This document shows positions 42,902-50,434 of a stretch of 64,000 nt of DNA, piece after piece; within the stretch, counting starts at the first letter, position 1; each line of letters starts with the position of its first letter. Source of the stretch: Nonomuraea harbinensis (GTDB taxonomy: Bacteria > Actinomycetota > Actinomycetes > Streptosporangiales > Streptosporangiaceae); NCBI RefSeq assembly GCF_019396385.1, contig NZ_JAHKRN010000027.1, positions 54,455-118,454 of the forward strand, read 5' to 3'. Both the position numbers and the translations under genes were made by a program. The notes beneath the pieces were generated by a model that did no database searches, was not told the DNA's origin, and saw only the letters and a list, made by a program, of their open reading frames with translations.

Positions 42902-45409
42902 TCAGTCCATCGCCGTCAAGGTGTCACGCAGCTTACGCAGGTCCCGCATGCGGGCCTCGTACGTCGCCCCGACCACCACGAGCAACAGCCCGCCCACGGC
43001 GATCGGCGCCCAGCGCGGCACCACGAGGAGCATCTCCGACACGTACGGTGCCAGCTCCCGCACCGCGACACCGGCGAGCACGACGGCTCCGATCACCGTG
43101 GGCGCCTGCAGCCGGAACCTGGCCCCGGCGACCAGCACCACCAGCGCCACCACGCCGAGGCCCAGCGAGCGCCGCCATTCGGCGTCCGCGTAGACCGCGA
43201 CCAGGCTGGGCAGCATCGTGAAGGAGAGGCCCGCGCCGTACGCCGCCCAGGACCCGGCCGGTGCGCCACGCCGCCGCCACCAGCCGGACCCCAGCAGGAC
43301 CAGCGAGCACGGCACCGTGTACGCCTCGACCACGGTGACCTCGTCCGCCCCCAGCCGCAGCCACGAGGCCAGCAACAGCAGGACGGCGCCGGTGTACCTG
43401 AGACCGCGCGCGCCTCTCTGGCCCGCCCGCAGCGACCAGAGCAGCGCCAGCACACCGGCCACGGCGAATCCCATGCTCGCCGCGACCAGGACGCGCACGC
43501 CCAGCGAGAGCCCCGCCGCCACCGCCTCCAGCCCGAGGAACAGCGCGGCGAAGGCCGGCGCCCAGACCCGGAGCTCCTTCGTCCTGCCCGCCAGCGCCAT
43601 GACGGCGGCCGCCGACGCCAGGACAGGCAGCACGATCAGCGTCGCCGGCTCGCTGCCGAACGCGTACGCCGCCGCCCGCGTCGAGGCCGCCCCGGCGACG
43701 AGCGCACACGCCCCGGCCCACCACGTCGCCCGGCCCAGCGTGGCGGCGACCGCCAGCGCGACGGCCAGCGCCACCTGGACCGCCACCACGGCCGGGTAGG
43801 CCATCGCGAAGGCCTGAGGCGCGACGGCGACCATGAGCGCCCCGACCACCAGCGCCCCACACCCCGCGACCCGCGCAGCGGTGCCATGAGACCGCGCCGG
43901 CTCTTCAGAAGTCCCGGGCACCGCACCATGAGACCGCGCCGGCTCTTCAGCAGCGCCGCGCACCGGCCGCGCGCGCACGGCCGTCACCAGGAGGGCGGCG
44001 GCCACCGTGCCCAGCACCACCACGTCCGCGGGCGACACCGTCGCGAACGGCTGCCACTGCGGTCCGCCCCACGTGCCCGTCCAGAACACGTCCAGCCACG
44101 GGAGCGGCGACCCCAGGGTGACCACGAGCCGGGGCAGCAGCGTCAGCGTGACCAGCAACGCCACCAGCCAACCGGTGGTCATGCCCGCGAGCCGTACCCT
44201 CCGCCAGGGCAGCCACGTGGCGGCGAGCACCACCGCGAGCGCCGGCACGAGATAGGCCAGGGAGCGCCAGCCCGCGCCCGGACCGGCCAGCGCCGCCTGC
44301 GCGGGCGCGGCCACCACGGCGATCAGCGTGAACGCGGTCCCGGCGGCGACCACGGCGGCCCAGGTCTCCCCCTCGACCTTGCCCTGCCTGGCCAGCAGCC
44401 AGGTCGCGAACCCGCCGAGCAGAGCCAGCGCCACCAGCGGCGCCACCCTCACCAGGGCCTCACCGACGGACGGGGCCCCCAGCGCGTACGGCGTGCCGCC
44501 CAGCAGGGCGAGCGCGGCGACCCCGCCGCCGGCCAGGGCGGCCGTCACCCGCACCGCTCCCTGACTGTGACGGACCAGGGCCGCGTCCAGCGCCGCGGTG
44601 GCCACCAGCGCGGCGACCAGCCAGGTCCCCGGCAGGGTCCCGGTCAGCAGCGCCAGGACCGGCTGCGCCAGCATCACGGCGACCGGGCCGGGTCCGCGGA
44701 GCCGGGTGACCCGGGCGTAGGCCACCAGGATGAGCGCGGTGACCCCGAGCACCCCCGCCGTGTAGTGCAGCGCGTCGAGGGCGCCGGCCCCGAGGAATCC
44801 CGCCTGCCTGGCCGCGTAGCCGTCGAGCAGCAGCAGCGCGACCGCGAACCCGGCCACGGTCTCGGCCGTCGCGGTGAGCCCGCGCCGGATCAGCACGACC
44901 GGCGCGAACATGACCAGCGCCGTGAACGCGGCCAGCACGGCCGCGCGCCCGCCGATGCCCAGCCACCCCCAGCTCACCACGGTGAACACCACCGCCGCCA
45001 CCGTCAGCAGCAGGCCGCCGAGGATGAGCAGGACGTTCTTCGCGGCAGCCTGCGAGACCTCCCGCGGCGTGGCGCCGGCCCCCGCGGCCGCGTAACCCGC
45101 CGCCGGGTACGGCGCCAGCGGACCGGCGAACGGCGGCGGCACCACGCTCCCGGGGCCCTGACCCGCCGCACCCGCGCCGGCACCGGCACCGGCACCGCCG
45201 CCCGCGCGCAGGATACCGAGCAGGTCCGTCCGACGAGCACGCAGCCGGGCCTGCTGGTCCTTCAGCCCGGCGAGCGCCTGGTCCACCTGCCAGAGCTCGT
45301 ACGCGGCGGGTCCCTGAAGGGGCAGCCCGCACCTCGGGCACCTGGGCACCGGCTCCCGGGACGCGGACAGCGTCGCCCCACAGTCCGGACATGTCATGCT
45401 TTGATGCAC
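42902..45409 (-). CDS. Large multi-helix membrane protein with N-terminal zinc ribbon
   Basis: The 835-residue protein starts with two CxxC pairs (MTCPDCGA and PRCPRCGLPL), a likely zinc ribbon, then a short coiled-coil segment and an Ala/Gly-rich linker. More than twenty hydrophobic helices follow with few polar loops. Related large membrane proteins are common in actinomycetes, but their role is unknown. The GTG at 45409 has GGAG 6 bases upstream; an ATG at 45397 is possible. A 25-base stretch occurs twice, 42 bases apart, at 43884 and 43926, encoding a repeated EEPARSHG. It is divergent from the ECF sigma gene. Confidence 0.65.
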   Translation of the reverse strand: MHQSMTCPDCGATLSASREPVPRCPRCGLPLQGPAAYELWQVDQALAGLKDQQARLRARRTDLLGILRAGGGAGAGAGAGAAGQGPGSVVPPPFAGPLAPYPAAGYAAAGAGATPREVSQAAAKNVLLILGGLLLTVAAVVFTVVSWGWLGIGGRAAVLAAFTALVMFAPVVLIRRGLTATAETVAGFAVALLLLDGYAARQAGFLGAGALDALHYTAGVLGVTALILVAYARVTRLRGPGPVAVMLAQPVLALLTGTLPGTWLVAALVATAALDAALVRHSQGAVRVTAALAGGGVAALALLGGTPYALGAPSVGEALVRVAPLVALALLGGFATWLLARQGKVEGETWAAVVAAGTAFTLIAVVAAPAQAALAGPGAGWRSLAYLVPALAVVLAATWLPWRRVRLAGMTTGWLVALLVTLTLLPRLVVTLGSPLPWLDVFWTGTWGGPQWQPFATVSPADVVVLGTVAAALLVTAVRARPVRGAAEEPARSHGAVPGTSEEPARSHGTAARVAGCGALVVGALMVAVAPQAFAMAYPAVVAVQVALAVALAVAATLGRATWWAGACALVAGAASTRAAAYAFGSEPATLIVLPVLASAAAVMALAGRTKELRVWAPAFAALFLGLEAVAAGLSLGVRVLVAASMGFAVAGVLALLWSLRAGQRGARGLRYTGAVLLLLASWLRLGADEVTVVEAYTVPCSLVLLGSGWWRRRGAPAGSWAAYGAGLSFTMLPSLVAVYADAEWRRSLGLGVVALVVLVAGARFRLQAPTVIGAVVLAGVAVRELAPYVSEMLLVVPRWAPIAVGGLLLVVVGATYEARMRDLRKLRDTLTAMD

Positions 45410-45599
45410 CGATACTCCGCTTCAGGCCTGTCGAGATGTCCCATATCTCACCCTGGCCTCCTTGCGAACCACTGTCACGCGTCCAAGGCGCCCTGCTCGC
45501 CGAGCGGCAGGGGCCGGATCTGACGGGATCTGTAATTTCTGATGGTCTCGGACCACTTCCTCCTGTGAACAGTTCCGGGACACGTGAGGGGTTGGGGCG

Positions 45600-46112
45600 G
45601 TGACGAGCGATCGAGAGCGCTTCACCACCATCTACGACGAGTGCCGACAACGCGTCTGGGCCTACGTGGTCAGCCGCGCCGGCCGGCAGGTGGCCGACGA
45701 GGTGGTGAGCGAGACGTTCGCCATCGCCTGGCGCAAGTTCGACCAGATGCCGCGGAACGCCCTGCCATGGCTGCTGGGTGTGGCGCGCAACGTGCTCCGC
45801 GACACCATCAGGGCCGAGGCCAGGCGTGAGGGGATCCAGCGCGAGATGCGCGCGTGGATCACCGCCGACGTGGCCGACCACGTGGCCGAGCGCCTGGGCG
45901 TGCTCAAGGCCATGGCCAGGCTCAGCCAGGACGAACGCGAGATCCTCGTCCTCGTCGCCTGGCAGGGCCTGAGTCCGAAGGACGCCGCCAAGGTGCTCGG
46001 CTGCTCGGTGCCCGCCTTCCGGGTCCGGCTGCACCGGGCGAGGAAACGCCTGCGTGCCGAGCTCGAATCCCTCATGCTGTCCCAGCCCCGGCTCGTCGAG
46101 GAGTTGTCGTGA
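45600..46112 (+). CDS. ECF RNA polymerase sigma factor
   Basis: The 170-residue protein has sigma region 2 (FTTIYDECRQRVWAYVVSR, VADEVVSETFAIAWRKFDQMP and the core-binding ARNVLRDTIR). Region 4 follows (LSQDEREILVLVAWQGLSPKDAAKVLGC, then VRLHRARKRL). It is of the class often found next to CU044_5270-type membrane proteins. GGGGTTGGGG stands before the GTG start. Its stop overlaps the start of the next gene in GTGA, so that gene is co-translated and probably regulates it. Confidence 0.9.
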   Translation: MTSDRERFTTIYDECRQRVWAYVVSRAGRQVADEVVSETFAIAWRKFDQMPRNALPWLLGVARNVLRDTIRAEARREGIQREMRAWITADVADHVAERLGVLKAMARLSQDEREILVLVAWQGLSPKDAAKVLGCSVPAFRVRLHRARKRLRAELESLMLSQPRLVEELS

Positions 46113-47206
46113 ACCCGATGGAAGAGCTGCGTGCCGCCCGACCGGCCCACCTGACCGGCGGGCCGGTCGACCCACGGACCCGGCAGGCCGAGCTGGTCCA
46201 CGCCTTCGCCCAGCCCACGCAGGTGCCGCGCCGCGGCAGGAAGGCGCTGACCTGGGGCCTGGGCCTGGCGAGCGCGGCGGCGGCCGCCGTGACCGCGGTC
46301 GCGCTGGCCGTCGGTTCGGCCCCGGTCGTGTCTCCGGGAGCACCGGACGTCGCGGCGGAACCGGTTACGCTGTCGGCGAGGGAGGTGCTGCTCGTGGCCG
46401 CGACCAGCGCGGAGCGCCGGCCCGCCGAAGCCGGCGACTATTGGCACGTCTCCAGCCGCTCCCGCGGCCTCCATCCGGTCAACGAGGGCTTCGTGATCTC
46501 CATAGAGCAGGAGAGCGAGAGCTGGGTGGGCGCGGAGGAACAGTGGGGCTCCAGCCGCACCCTGGCCGTCAAGCCCGCGACCGACGCCGACCGGGCCGCC
46601 TGGGAGAAGGCGGGTTCGCCGCGAGAGCTGACCTTCGCGGGCCGCAAGCGGATCCCGATCAAGGAGAGCGCGGAGCAGCCGCACATCCGTCACGCGCGGG
46701 CCCAGGAGATCTTCTGGCTCGGCCGCAACGTCACCATGTCAGACTTGCGGAGCCTGCCGGCCGATCCGGCGGCGCTCAAGGCGGACCTGCTCCGTTTCTA
46801 CGAGGGCAAGGACACCGAGTCCGACGCTCCGATGGCTGAGGACGCCTGGCTGTTCCGGGTGACTGAAGGGCTGATCACCGACATGCCGGTGAGCCCGGAG
46901 GTGCTCGCGGCGGCCTTCCGGATGCTGGCGGACCTGCCGTCGGTCACCTCACTGGGCCGGGTCACCGACGCCGCCGGGCGCCCGGGCACCGCGATCGCGA
47001 TCGCGGACATCTCGCAGCGCAAGCCCGGCGACACCGCCAAGGGCGTGCTGCAGGTGCGGCTGATCATCGACGAGAAGGCCGGCCGCGCGCTGGCGCGCGA
47101 GAGCGTGGTCGTCAAGCCGGGCGGCCTGCAGGCCGGGCTGGAGCCGGGGACGGTGTGGAGCACCCACACCATCCTGGAGACGGGCTGGACGGACGAGCAC
47201 CCGTAG
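46109..47206 (+). CDS. CU044_5270-like membrane-anchored protein, partner of the ECF sigma factor
   Basis: The 365-residue protein has a cytoplasmic N-terminus of about 50 residues, one membrane helix (WGLGLASAAAAAVTAVALAVGS) and a large outer domain. The outer part reads like the CU044_5270 family, with LSAREVLLVAATSAERRPAE, WHVSSRSRG and VTEGLITDMPVSPEVLAAAF. The place and topology, coupled to an ECF sigma gene, suggest an anti-sigma factor, but the short N-terminal part has no clear zinc-binding anti-sigma motif. The start GTG overlaps the sigma stop; longer upstream frames are shadows of the sigma gene. Confidence 0.8.
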   Translation: MNPMEELRAARPAHLTGGPVDPRTRQAELVHAFAQPTQVPRRGRKALTWGLGLASAAAAAVTAVALAVGSAPVVSPGAPDVAAEPVTLSAREVLLVAATSAERRPAEAGDYWHVSSRSRGLHPVNEGFVISIEQESESWVGAEEQWGSSRTLAVKPATDADRAAWEKAGSPRELTFAGRKRIPIKESAEQPHIRHARAQEIFWLGRNVTMSDLRSLPADPAALKADLLRFYEGKDTESDAPMAEDAWLFRVTEGLITDMPVSPEVLAAAFRMLADLPSVTSLGRVTDAAGRPGTAIAIADISQRKPGDTAKGVLQVRLIIDEKAGRALARESVVVKPGGLQAGLEPGTVWSTHTILETGWTDEHP

Positions 47207-47211
47207 ACGGT

Positions 47212-47400
47212 TCACCGTGCGGCCTGCGAGGTGACGCGCTCGACCGCCCGCACGGCGACATCGGGCCGGTCGACATAGATGTGGTGCCCGCTCTTCTCGG
47301 CCGTGCTCAGCTTGCTGTCGCCGGACAGCGCGAGCCACTCGCGCTGTCCGGCGGCCCACGCCTCCTCCAGGCGCGGCGGTGGCGACACCGCAACGCTAGG
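47212..47400 (-). pseudogene. C-terminal remnant of an alpha/beta hydrolase
   Basis: On the minus strand an open frame ends at 47212 and encodes RLEEAWAAGQREWLALSG, then SGHHIYVDRPDVAVRAV. This is the typical C-terminal end of an alpha/beta hydrolase, with the catalytic histidine in GHH. The nucleophile elbow and N-terminal two thirds are missing, and upstream of about 47400 the frame loses resemblance. It explains most of the roughly 300 bases between the sigma partner and the marR gene. Confidence 0.6.
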
Positions 47401-47503
47401 GAACCGACGGCCCCGGAATCGTCACCGCTCGGTGGACATCCGCCGGTAGCTCGCACCGGGGACACGCGGCTTGCGCCGGCGCCAGGTGTCGCGCTACGGT
47501 AAG

Positions 47504-47517
47504 TGCATGCACATGCA
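47504..47517. promoter_or_regulatory. MarR operator, copy 1, over the marR start
   Basis: TGCATGCACATGCA at 47504-47517 is nearly palindromic and differs from the site at 48005-48018 (TGTATGTACATGCA) at two positions. It covers the likely start codon of the marR gene, so binding could block its own expression. Confidence 0.6.
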
Positions 47518-47962
47518 GATAGATGGCCTCGGGTCGCAGTGGTCCCAGGTCGCGGCGTTCACGTCCGCGATCGACACGGCTCTGGGCAAGTGGCTCGTGG
47601 ATGTGCATCGGATCGGGCTGACCGAGTACCGGGCGCTGGCCCATCTCACCCAGGCACCGGACAAGGAACTGCGGGTCAACGATCTCGCGCAGAAGATCGG
47701 CCTGAACCAGAGCTCGGCCACCCGGCTGGTCAGCCGACTGGAGAGCAAGGGCGTCGCGCGGCGCGACGTCTGCGCCGACGACGGCCGCGGGGTCTACGCC
47801 GTCCTCACCCCGGAAGGCGAGGCGCTCGCGCGTGAGGTGCGGGCGTCCTATGACGAGCGCATCGGCGAACTCCTGGCCAGCGCGTCGGCGGAGGCGCCCC
47901 ACGTGGACGTCCGCCTGCTCGGCACCGCGCTCCGGCAGATCGCGGACGTCGTTACCCCATGA
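47507..47962 (+). CDS. MarR-family transcription regulator
   Basis: The 151-residue protein has the MarR winged helix: LTEYRALAHLTQAPDKELRVNDLAQKIGLNQSSATRLVSRLESKGVARRD, then the wing CADDGRGVYAVLT. N- and C-terminal helices form the dimer part. Start is ATG 47507 or 47513, both inside the operator, so the message may be leaderless. It precedes the two SMR genes by 73 bases and probably represses them through the second operator. Confidence 0.88.
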   Translation: MHMQIDGLGSQWSQVAAFTSAIDTALGKWLVDVHRIGLTEYRALAHLTQAPDKELRVNDLAQKIGLNQSSATRLVSRLESKGVARRDVCADDGRGVYAVLTPEGEALAREVRASYDERIGELLASASAEAPHVDVRLLGTALRQIADVVTP

Positions 47963-48004
47963 GTGAGGGCGCCCGGCGCGGTGAGATGCGCACGCGTACA
48001 AATA

Positions 48005-48018
48005 TGTATGTACATGCA
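48005..48018. promoter_or_regulatory. MarR operator, copy 2, before the SMR pump genes
   Basis: TGTATGTACATGCA at 48005-48018 contains the palindrome ATGTACAT and closely matches the site over the marR start. It is 17 bases before the first SMR start codon. A shared operator implies that one MarR protein controls both marR and the pump. Confidence 0.65.
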
Positions 48019-48035
48019 GAGAGATAAGGAACATC

Positions 48036-48356
48036 ATGAGCTGGCTCTATCTGGCGATCGCCATCGTCTTCGAGATCGCGGTCGCGATCAGCGCGAGCAA
48101 CGCGAAGGGATTCACCGACCTGTGGTGGACCGTCGCCACGCTCGTCACCGGCGGGATCGCCACGTTCTTCCTCAGCCTCGCGCTGCTGACCTTCGACGTC
48201 GGCGTCGGCTACGCCCTGTGGACGTCGATCGCCGGGGTCGGGATCGTCATCGTCGGCGCGCTGCTGCTCGGCCAGCAGCTGACCTGGAAGAAGCTCCTGG
48301 GCATCGTCGTCGTCATCGCCGGTGTCATCGGCCTGCAGCTCAGCGGTGGCGCATGA
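48036..48356 (+). CDS. Small multidrug resistance (SMR) protein, first subunit
   Basis: The 106-residue protein has four membrane helices. The conserved glutamate in helix 1 is in AIVFEIAVAISASNAKGF, and the family pattern continues with VGVGYALWTSIAGVGIVIVGALLLGQ. SMR proteins export cationic drugs or guanidinium compounds in exchange for protons. A second SMR gene follows, so the pump is probably a heterodimer like EbrAB or YkkCD. AAGGA lies about 8 bases before the ATG. Confidence 0.9.
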   Translation: MSWLYLAIAIVFEIAVAISASNAKGFTDLWWTVATLVTGGIATFFLSLALLTFDVGVGYALWTSIAGVGIVIVGALLLGQQLTWKKLLGIVVVIAGVIGLQLSGGA

Positions 48357-48400
48357 CCTCCGCGCGTCCCATCAACACCACACCCGGAAGGACTTCTCCC

Positions 48401-48781
48401 ATGACACCCAGCAAGACCGTCTCCTGGCTCGTCCTGCTCCTGGCAGGAGTGTTCGAGGTCGGCTACGCCCTCACCGTGAACGGCAGCGAAGGCTTCACCC
48501 GTCCGGGCTGGTCGGTCGTCGCCGTCGTGTTCTTCCTTCTCACCCTGTTCTGCCTCAGCGTCGCCCTGAAGGGCGTCGACGTCGGCATCGGCTACGCCGT
48601 GTGGGCCGGCATCGGGGCCGTCGGCGCGGCACTCCTGGGCCCGGTGTTCTTCGACGAGGTGCTGACCCCGGCGCGCGCCTTCTGGCTGGCCGTGATCATC
48701 GCCGGGGTGGTGTGGCTCAAGCTCGCCGACAGTCCCGCCCTGGAGGACAGGCCCGAGAAGACGGCGGCCGGAGTCAGCTGA
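48401..48781 (+). CDS. Small multidrug resistance (SMR) protein, second subunit
   Basis: The 126-residue protein has four helices with the key glutamate in LLLAGVFEVGYALTVNGSEGF and the GIGYAVWAGIGAVGAALLG helix. It has a charged C-terminal extension of about 20 residues after helix 4. The ATG at 48401 is chosen for AAGGA 8 bases upstream; an ATG at 48353 overlapping the first SMR stop would add 16 residues. The stop overlaps the convergent DUF6114 gene by 8 bases. Confidence 0.88.
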   Translation: MTPSKTVSWLVLLLAGVFEVGYALTVNGSEGFTRPGWSVVAVVFFLLTLFCLSVALKGVDVGIGYAVWAGIGAVGAALLGPVFFDEVLTPARAFWLAVIIAGVVWLKLADSPALEDRPEKTAAGVS

Positions 48782-49586
48782 CCCGCTGCGTCAACCCTTC
48801 GATCCGGGCGCGGGCCGCACGGACGAGGAGCCGGTCGGCCTCGACGTCCGTGACGGTCATGGACGGCAGCGGCAGCGCGGGCGGCGGCAGCTCGGGAGTG
48901 AACGTGAGGGCGACGCCGCCGACCCGGGCACGCAGCCGGGTCACGTACATGACGACACCGCCCGACAGCCGCAGCCGGGAGAACCGCTGGTGGACGGCCG
49001 CATCGGAACCACGCGTCCGGTGCAGGCCGTCCTCGATCTCGACGGCGGACATGGACAGCTTGAGACGGGGGCCGGCGGGCCGGCTCACCACTCCTTCGAA
49101 CCGGCCGCCCCACAGGGTGAGCCGCGCGGCTTCGAGCCCGGAATCGGCGGGCCCGGAGAGGTGGGGGGCCGGCAGGGCGAGAACGAGAGCCACCGGGACG
49201 GCCGCGATCGCGCGCAGCGGTTCCTCCCGCCGGCGGACGGGGCGGCCGTCGGGGCTCCAGGCGCACAGGAGCGCGCCACCCGTGAGCCCGGCGAGCATGC
49301 CGAGGCCGAGACCGCCGAGGTTGGACGTGACGAATGAGCCCAGTGACAGCGCGATGGCGGCGACCCCGAGGAACACCCGCTGCCCGTGCTGCCACCAGCT
49401 CAGCAGGCCGGCCGCGACGAGGAGCAGCCCCGCCAGATAGCCGGAGATCCCGGCGACCCCCTGCCGGACCAGGAGCGGGAGCGGCGCGAGCGGCGCCAGC
49501 AGGATGACGGCCCCACCGGCGGCCACCCACAGCCCGCCCCAGAAGGGACGGGTACGCCGCCACCGGCGGAATCGGGTGTCAGGCAT
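48774..49586 (-). CDS. DUF6114-family membrane protein
   Basis: The 270-residue protein has about five hydrophobic helices in the first 165 residues (WGGLWVAAGGAVILLAPLAP and SGYLAGLLLVAAGLLSWWQ among them). A polar, beta-rich part of about 105 residues follows. It pairs with the DUF6230 gene two bases upstream, a common actinomycete arrangement of unknown role. The ATG at 49586 starts MPDTRFRRWRRTRPFW; longer frames upstream are shadows of the DUF6230 gene. Confidence 0.7.
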   Translation of the reverse strand: MPDTRFRRWRRTRPFWGGLWVAAGGAVILLAPLAPLPLLVRQGVAGISGYLAGLLLVAAGLLSWWQHGQRVFLGVAAIALSLGSFVTSNLGGLGLGMLAGLTGGALLCAWSPDGRPVRRREEPLRAIAAVPVALVLALPAPHLSGPADSGLEAARLTLWGGRFEGVVSRPAGPRLKLSMSAVEIEDGLHRTRGSDAAVHQRFSRLRLSGGVVMYVTRLRARVGGVALTFTPELPPPALPLPSMTVTDVEADRLLVRAARARIEGLTQRVS

Positions 49587-49588
49587 GG

Positions 49589-50191
49589 TCAGAAGCACTC
49601 GTGGTCGCCGGGCTCGAAGCTGAGCCGCAGCCCGTTGAGCCGGAAGGTGCCGGCGTTGACGGCGTAGGCGGTCTGCCGCAGGCCGGTGATGCGCACGGTG
49701 GCCGCCTGCTGGCCGATGTCGCCCGGACGGCCGCCCAGACCGGCGGGGGCGTCGAGGGTGGCGGCGTCGCGGCCGATCTCGATGTCGCCGAACGTGACGT
49801 CGCCGGAGAGCTGGTGGAGGTCGATGACGAGGTTCGCGGCCTCCACGGGCCGCTCTCCGTCGCCCGCCCTGACCAGGAACGTGACCGGGCCGACTGGAGT
49901 GCGTACGAGCGCCGACTGGCACAGGCCGGTGATCCGCGCCCGGCCGATCACCGAGACGAGGACCGGACGCCGCCCCTCGGCGGTCGACGTCACGTCTCCG
50001 TACTGGGCGAATCCCTTGCCCACGAGCCGGTCGGCCGAGATCTTGAACCGCTCGCCGGACAGCGCGAACGACGCCGCGACGCCCCCTTCGCCGGTCACGC
50101 CGACGAGGATCGCGGCCGCCGCCAGCGCGGGGACGAGCACCGCGGCGAAGCGCCGCCACCGCGTGCGGCCGAGCCGCGTCTCGGCTGACAT
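49589..50191 (-). CDS. DUF6230-family membrane-anchored protein
   Basis: The 200-residue protein has one N-terminal helix (FAAVLVPALAAAAILVGVTGEGG). An outer domain follows with beta-rich repeats (FKISADRLVGKGFAQYGD, VEAANLVIDLHQLSGDVTFGDIEIGRDA, GTFRLNGLRLSFEPGDHEC). Related proteins have sometimes been labelled cholesterol esterase without visible catalytic residues. The ATG at 50191 has AAGGTGAG upstream. It is divergent from the PKS operon and shares its control region. Confidence 0.7.
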   Translation of the reverse strand: MSAETRLGRTRWRRFAAVLVPALAAAAILVGVTGEGGVAASFALSGERFKISADRLVGKGFAQYGDVTSTAEGRRPVLVSVIGRARITGLCQSALVRTPVGPVTFLVRAGDGERPVEAANLVIDLHQLSGDVTFGDIEIGRDAATLDAPAGLGGRPGDIGQQAATVRITGLRQTAYAVNAGTFRLNGLRLSFEPGDHECF

Positions 50192-50271
50192 GGCGCTCAC
50201 CTTCGCTCGGGCGCGGGACGGGGAAGCCGGAACGAGTGAACCGGCGGGCCCAGTATAGGGACTCTTTGCAT

Positions 50272-50296
50272 AATGTTGACTACTCTCGGCAACATT
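50272..50296. promoter_or_regulatory. Inverted repeat and possible promoter before the PKS-ole operon
   Basis: AATGTTG (50272-50278) and CAACATT (50290-50296) form a perfect 7-base dyad with an 11-base gap. A TTGACT at 50276-50281 with TTACGT 17 bases later (50299-50304) could be a sigma-70 type promoter overlapped by the dyad. The gap of about 240 bases between the DUF6230 start and the PKS start otherwise holds only the small ORF at 50341. Confidence 0.5.
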
Positions 50297-50340
50297 CCTT
50301 ACGTTTCCGCGGCGCACCACACCATCCCTTAACAGGAGGC

Positions 50341-50397
50341 ATGACGCTTACCAGCAAGGAACACGAACAGTCGCTGTTCGACCACGTACGGCTGTGA
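50341..50397 (+). CDS. Possible 18-residue leader peptide before the PKS gene
   Basis: ATG at 50341 follows a very strong AGGAGG site (50334-50339, about one base away with the C) and opens MTLTSKEHEQSLFDHVRL before a TGA. It ends 37 bases before the PKS start. It is too short to say more. The close ribosome-binding site and conserved-looking spacing suggest real translation, perhaps for translational coupling, but it could be chance. Confidence 0.35.
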   Translation: MTLTSKEHEQSLFDHVRL

Positions 50398-50434
50398 TGC
50401 CATGGGTGTCGCCGACGAACAGGAAAGGTGGCAT

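Noticed and set aside
43884..43950. Two 25-base repeats as a CRISPR array
   Set aside because: Only two copies 42 bases apart, in frame inside a gene coding EEPARSHG; no cas genes in the window.
42521..45523. A 1,000-codon plus-strand frame over the large membrane protein gene
   Set aside because: Arg/Gln/His-rich shadow of the minus-strand gene with no ribosome-binding site or motif.
50341..50397. Short leader ORF as a ribosomally made peptide product
   Set aside because: There is no modifying enzyme or transporter beside it, and 18 residues without Cys, Ser or Thr clusters do not look like a precursor; kept only as a possible leader.
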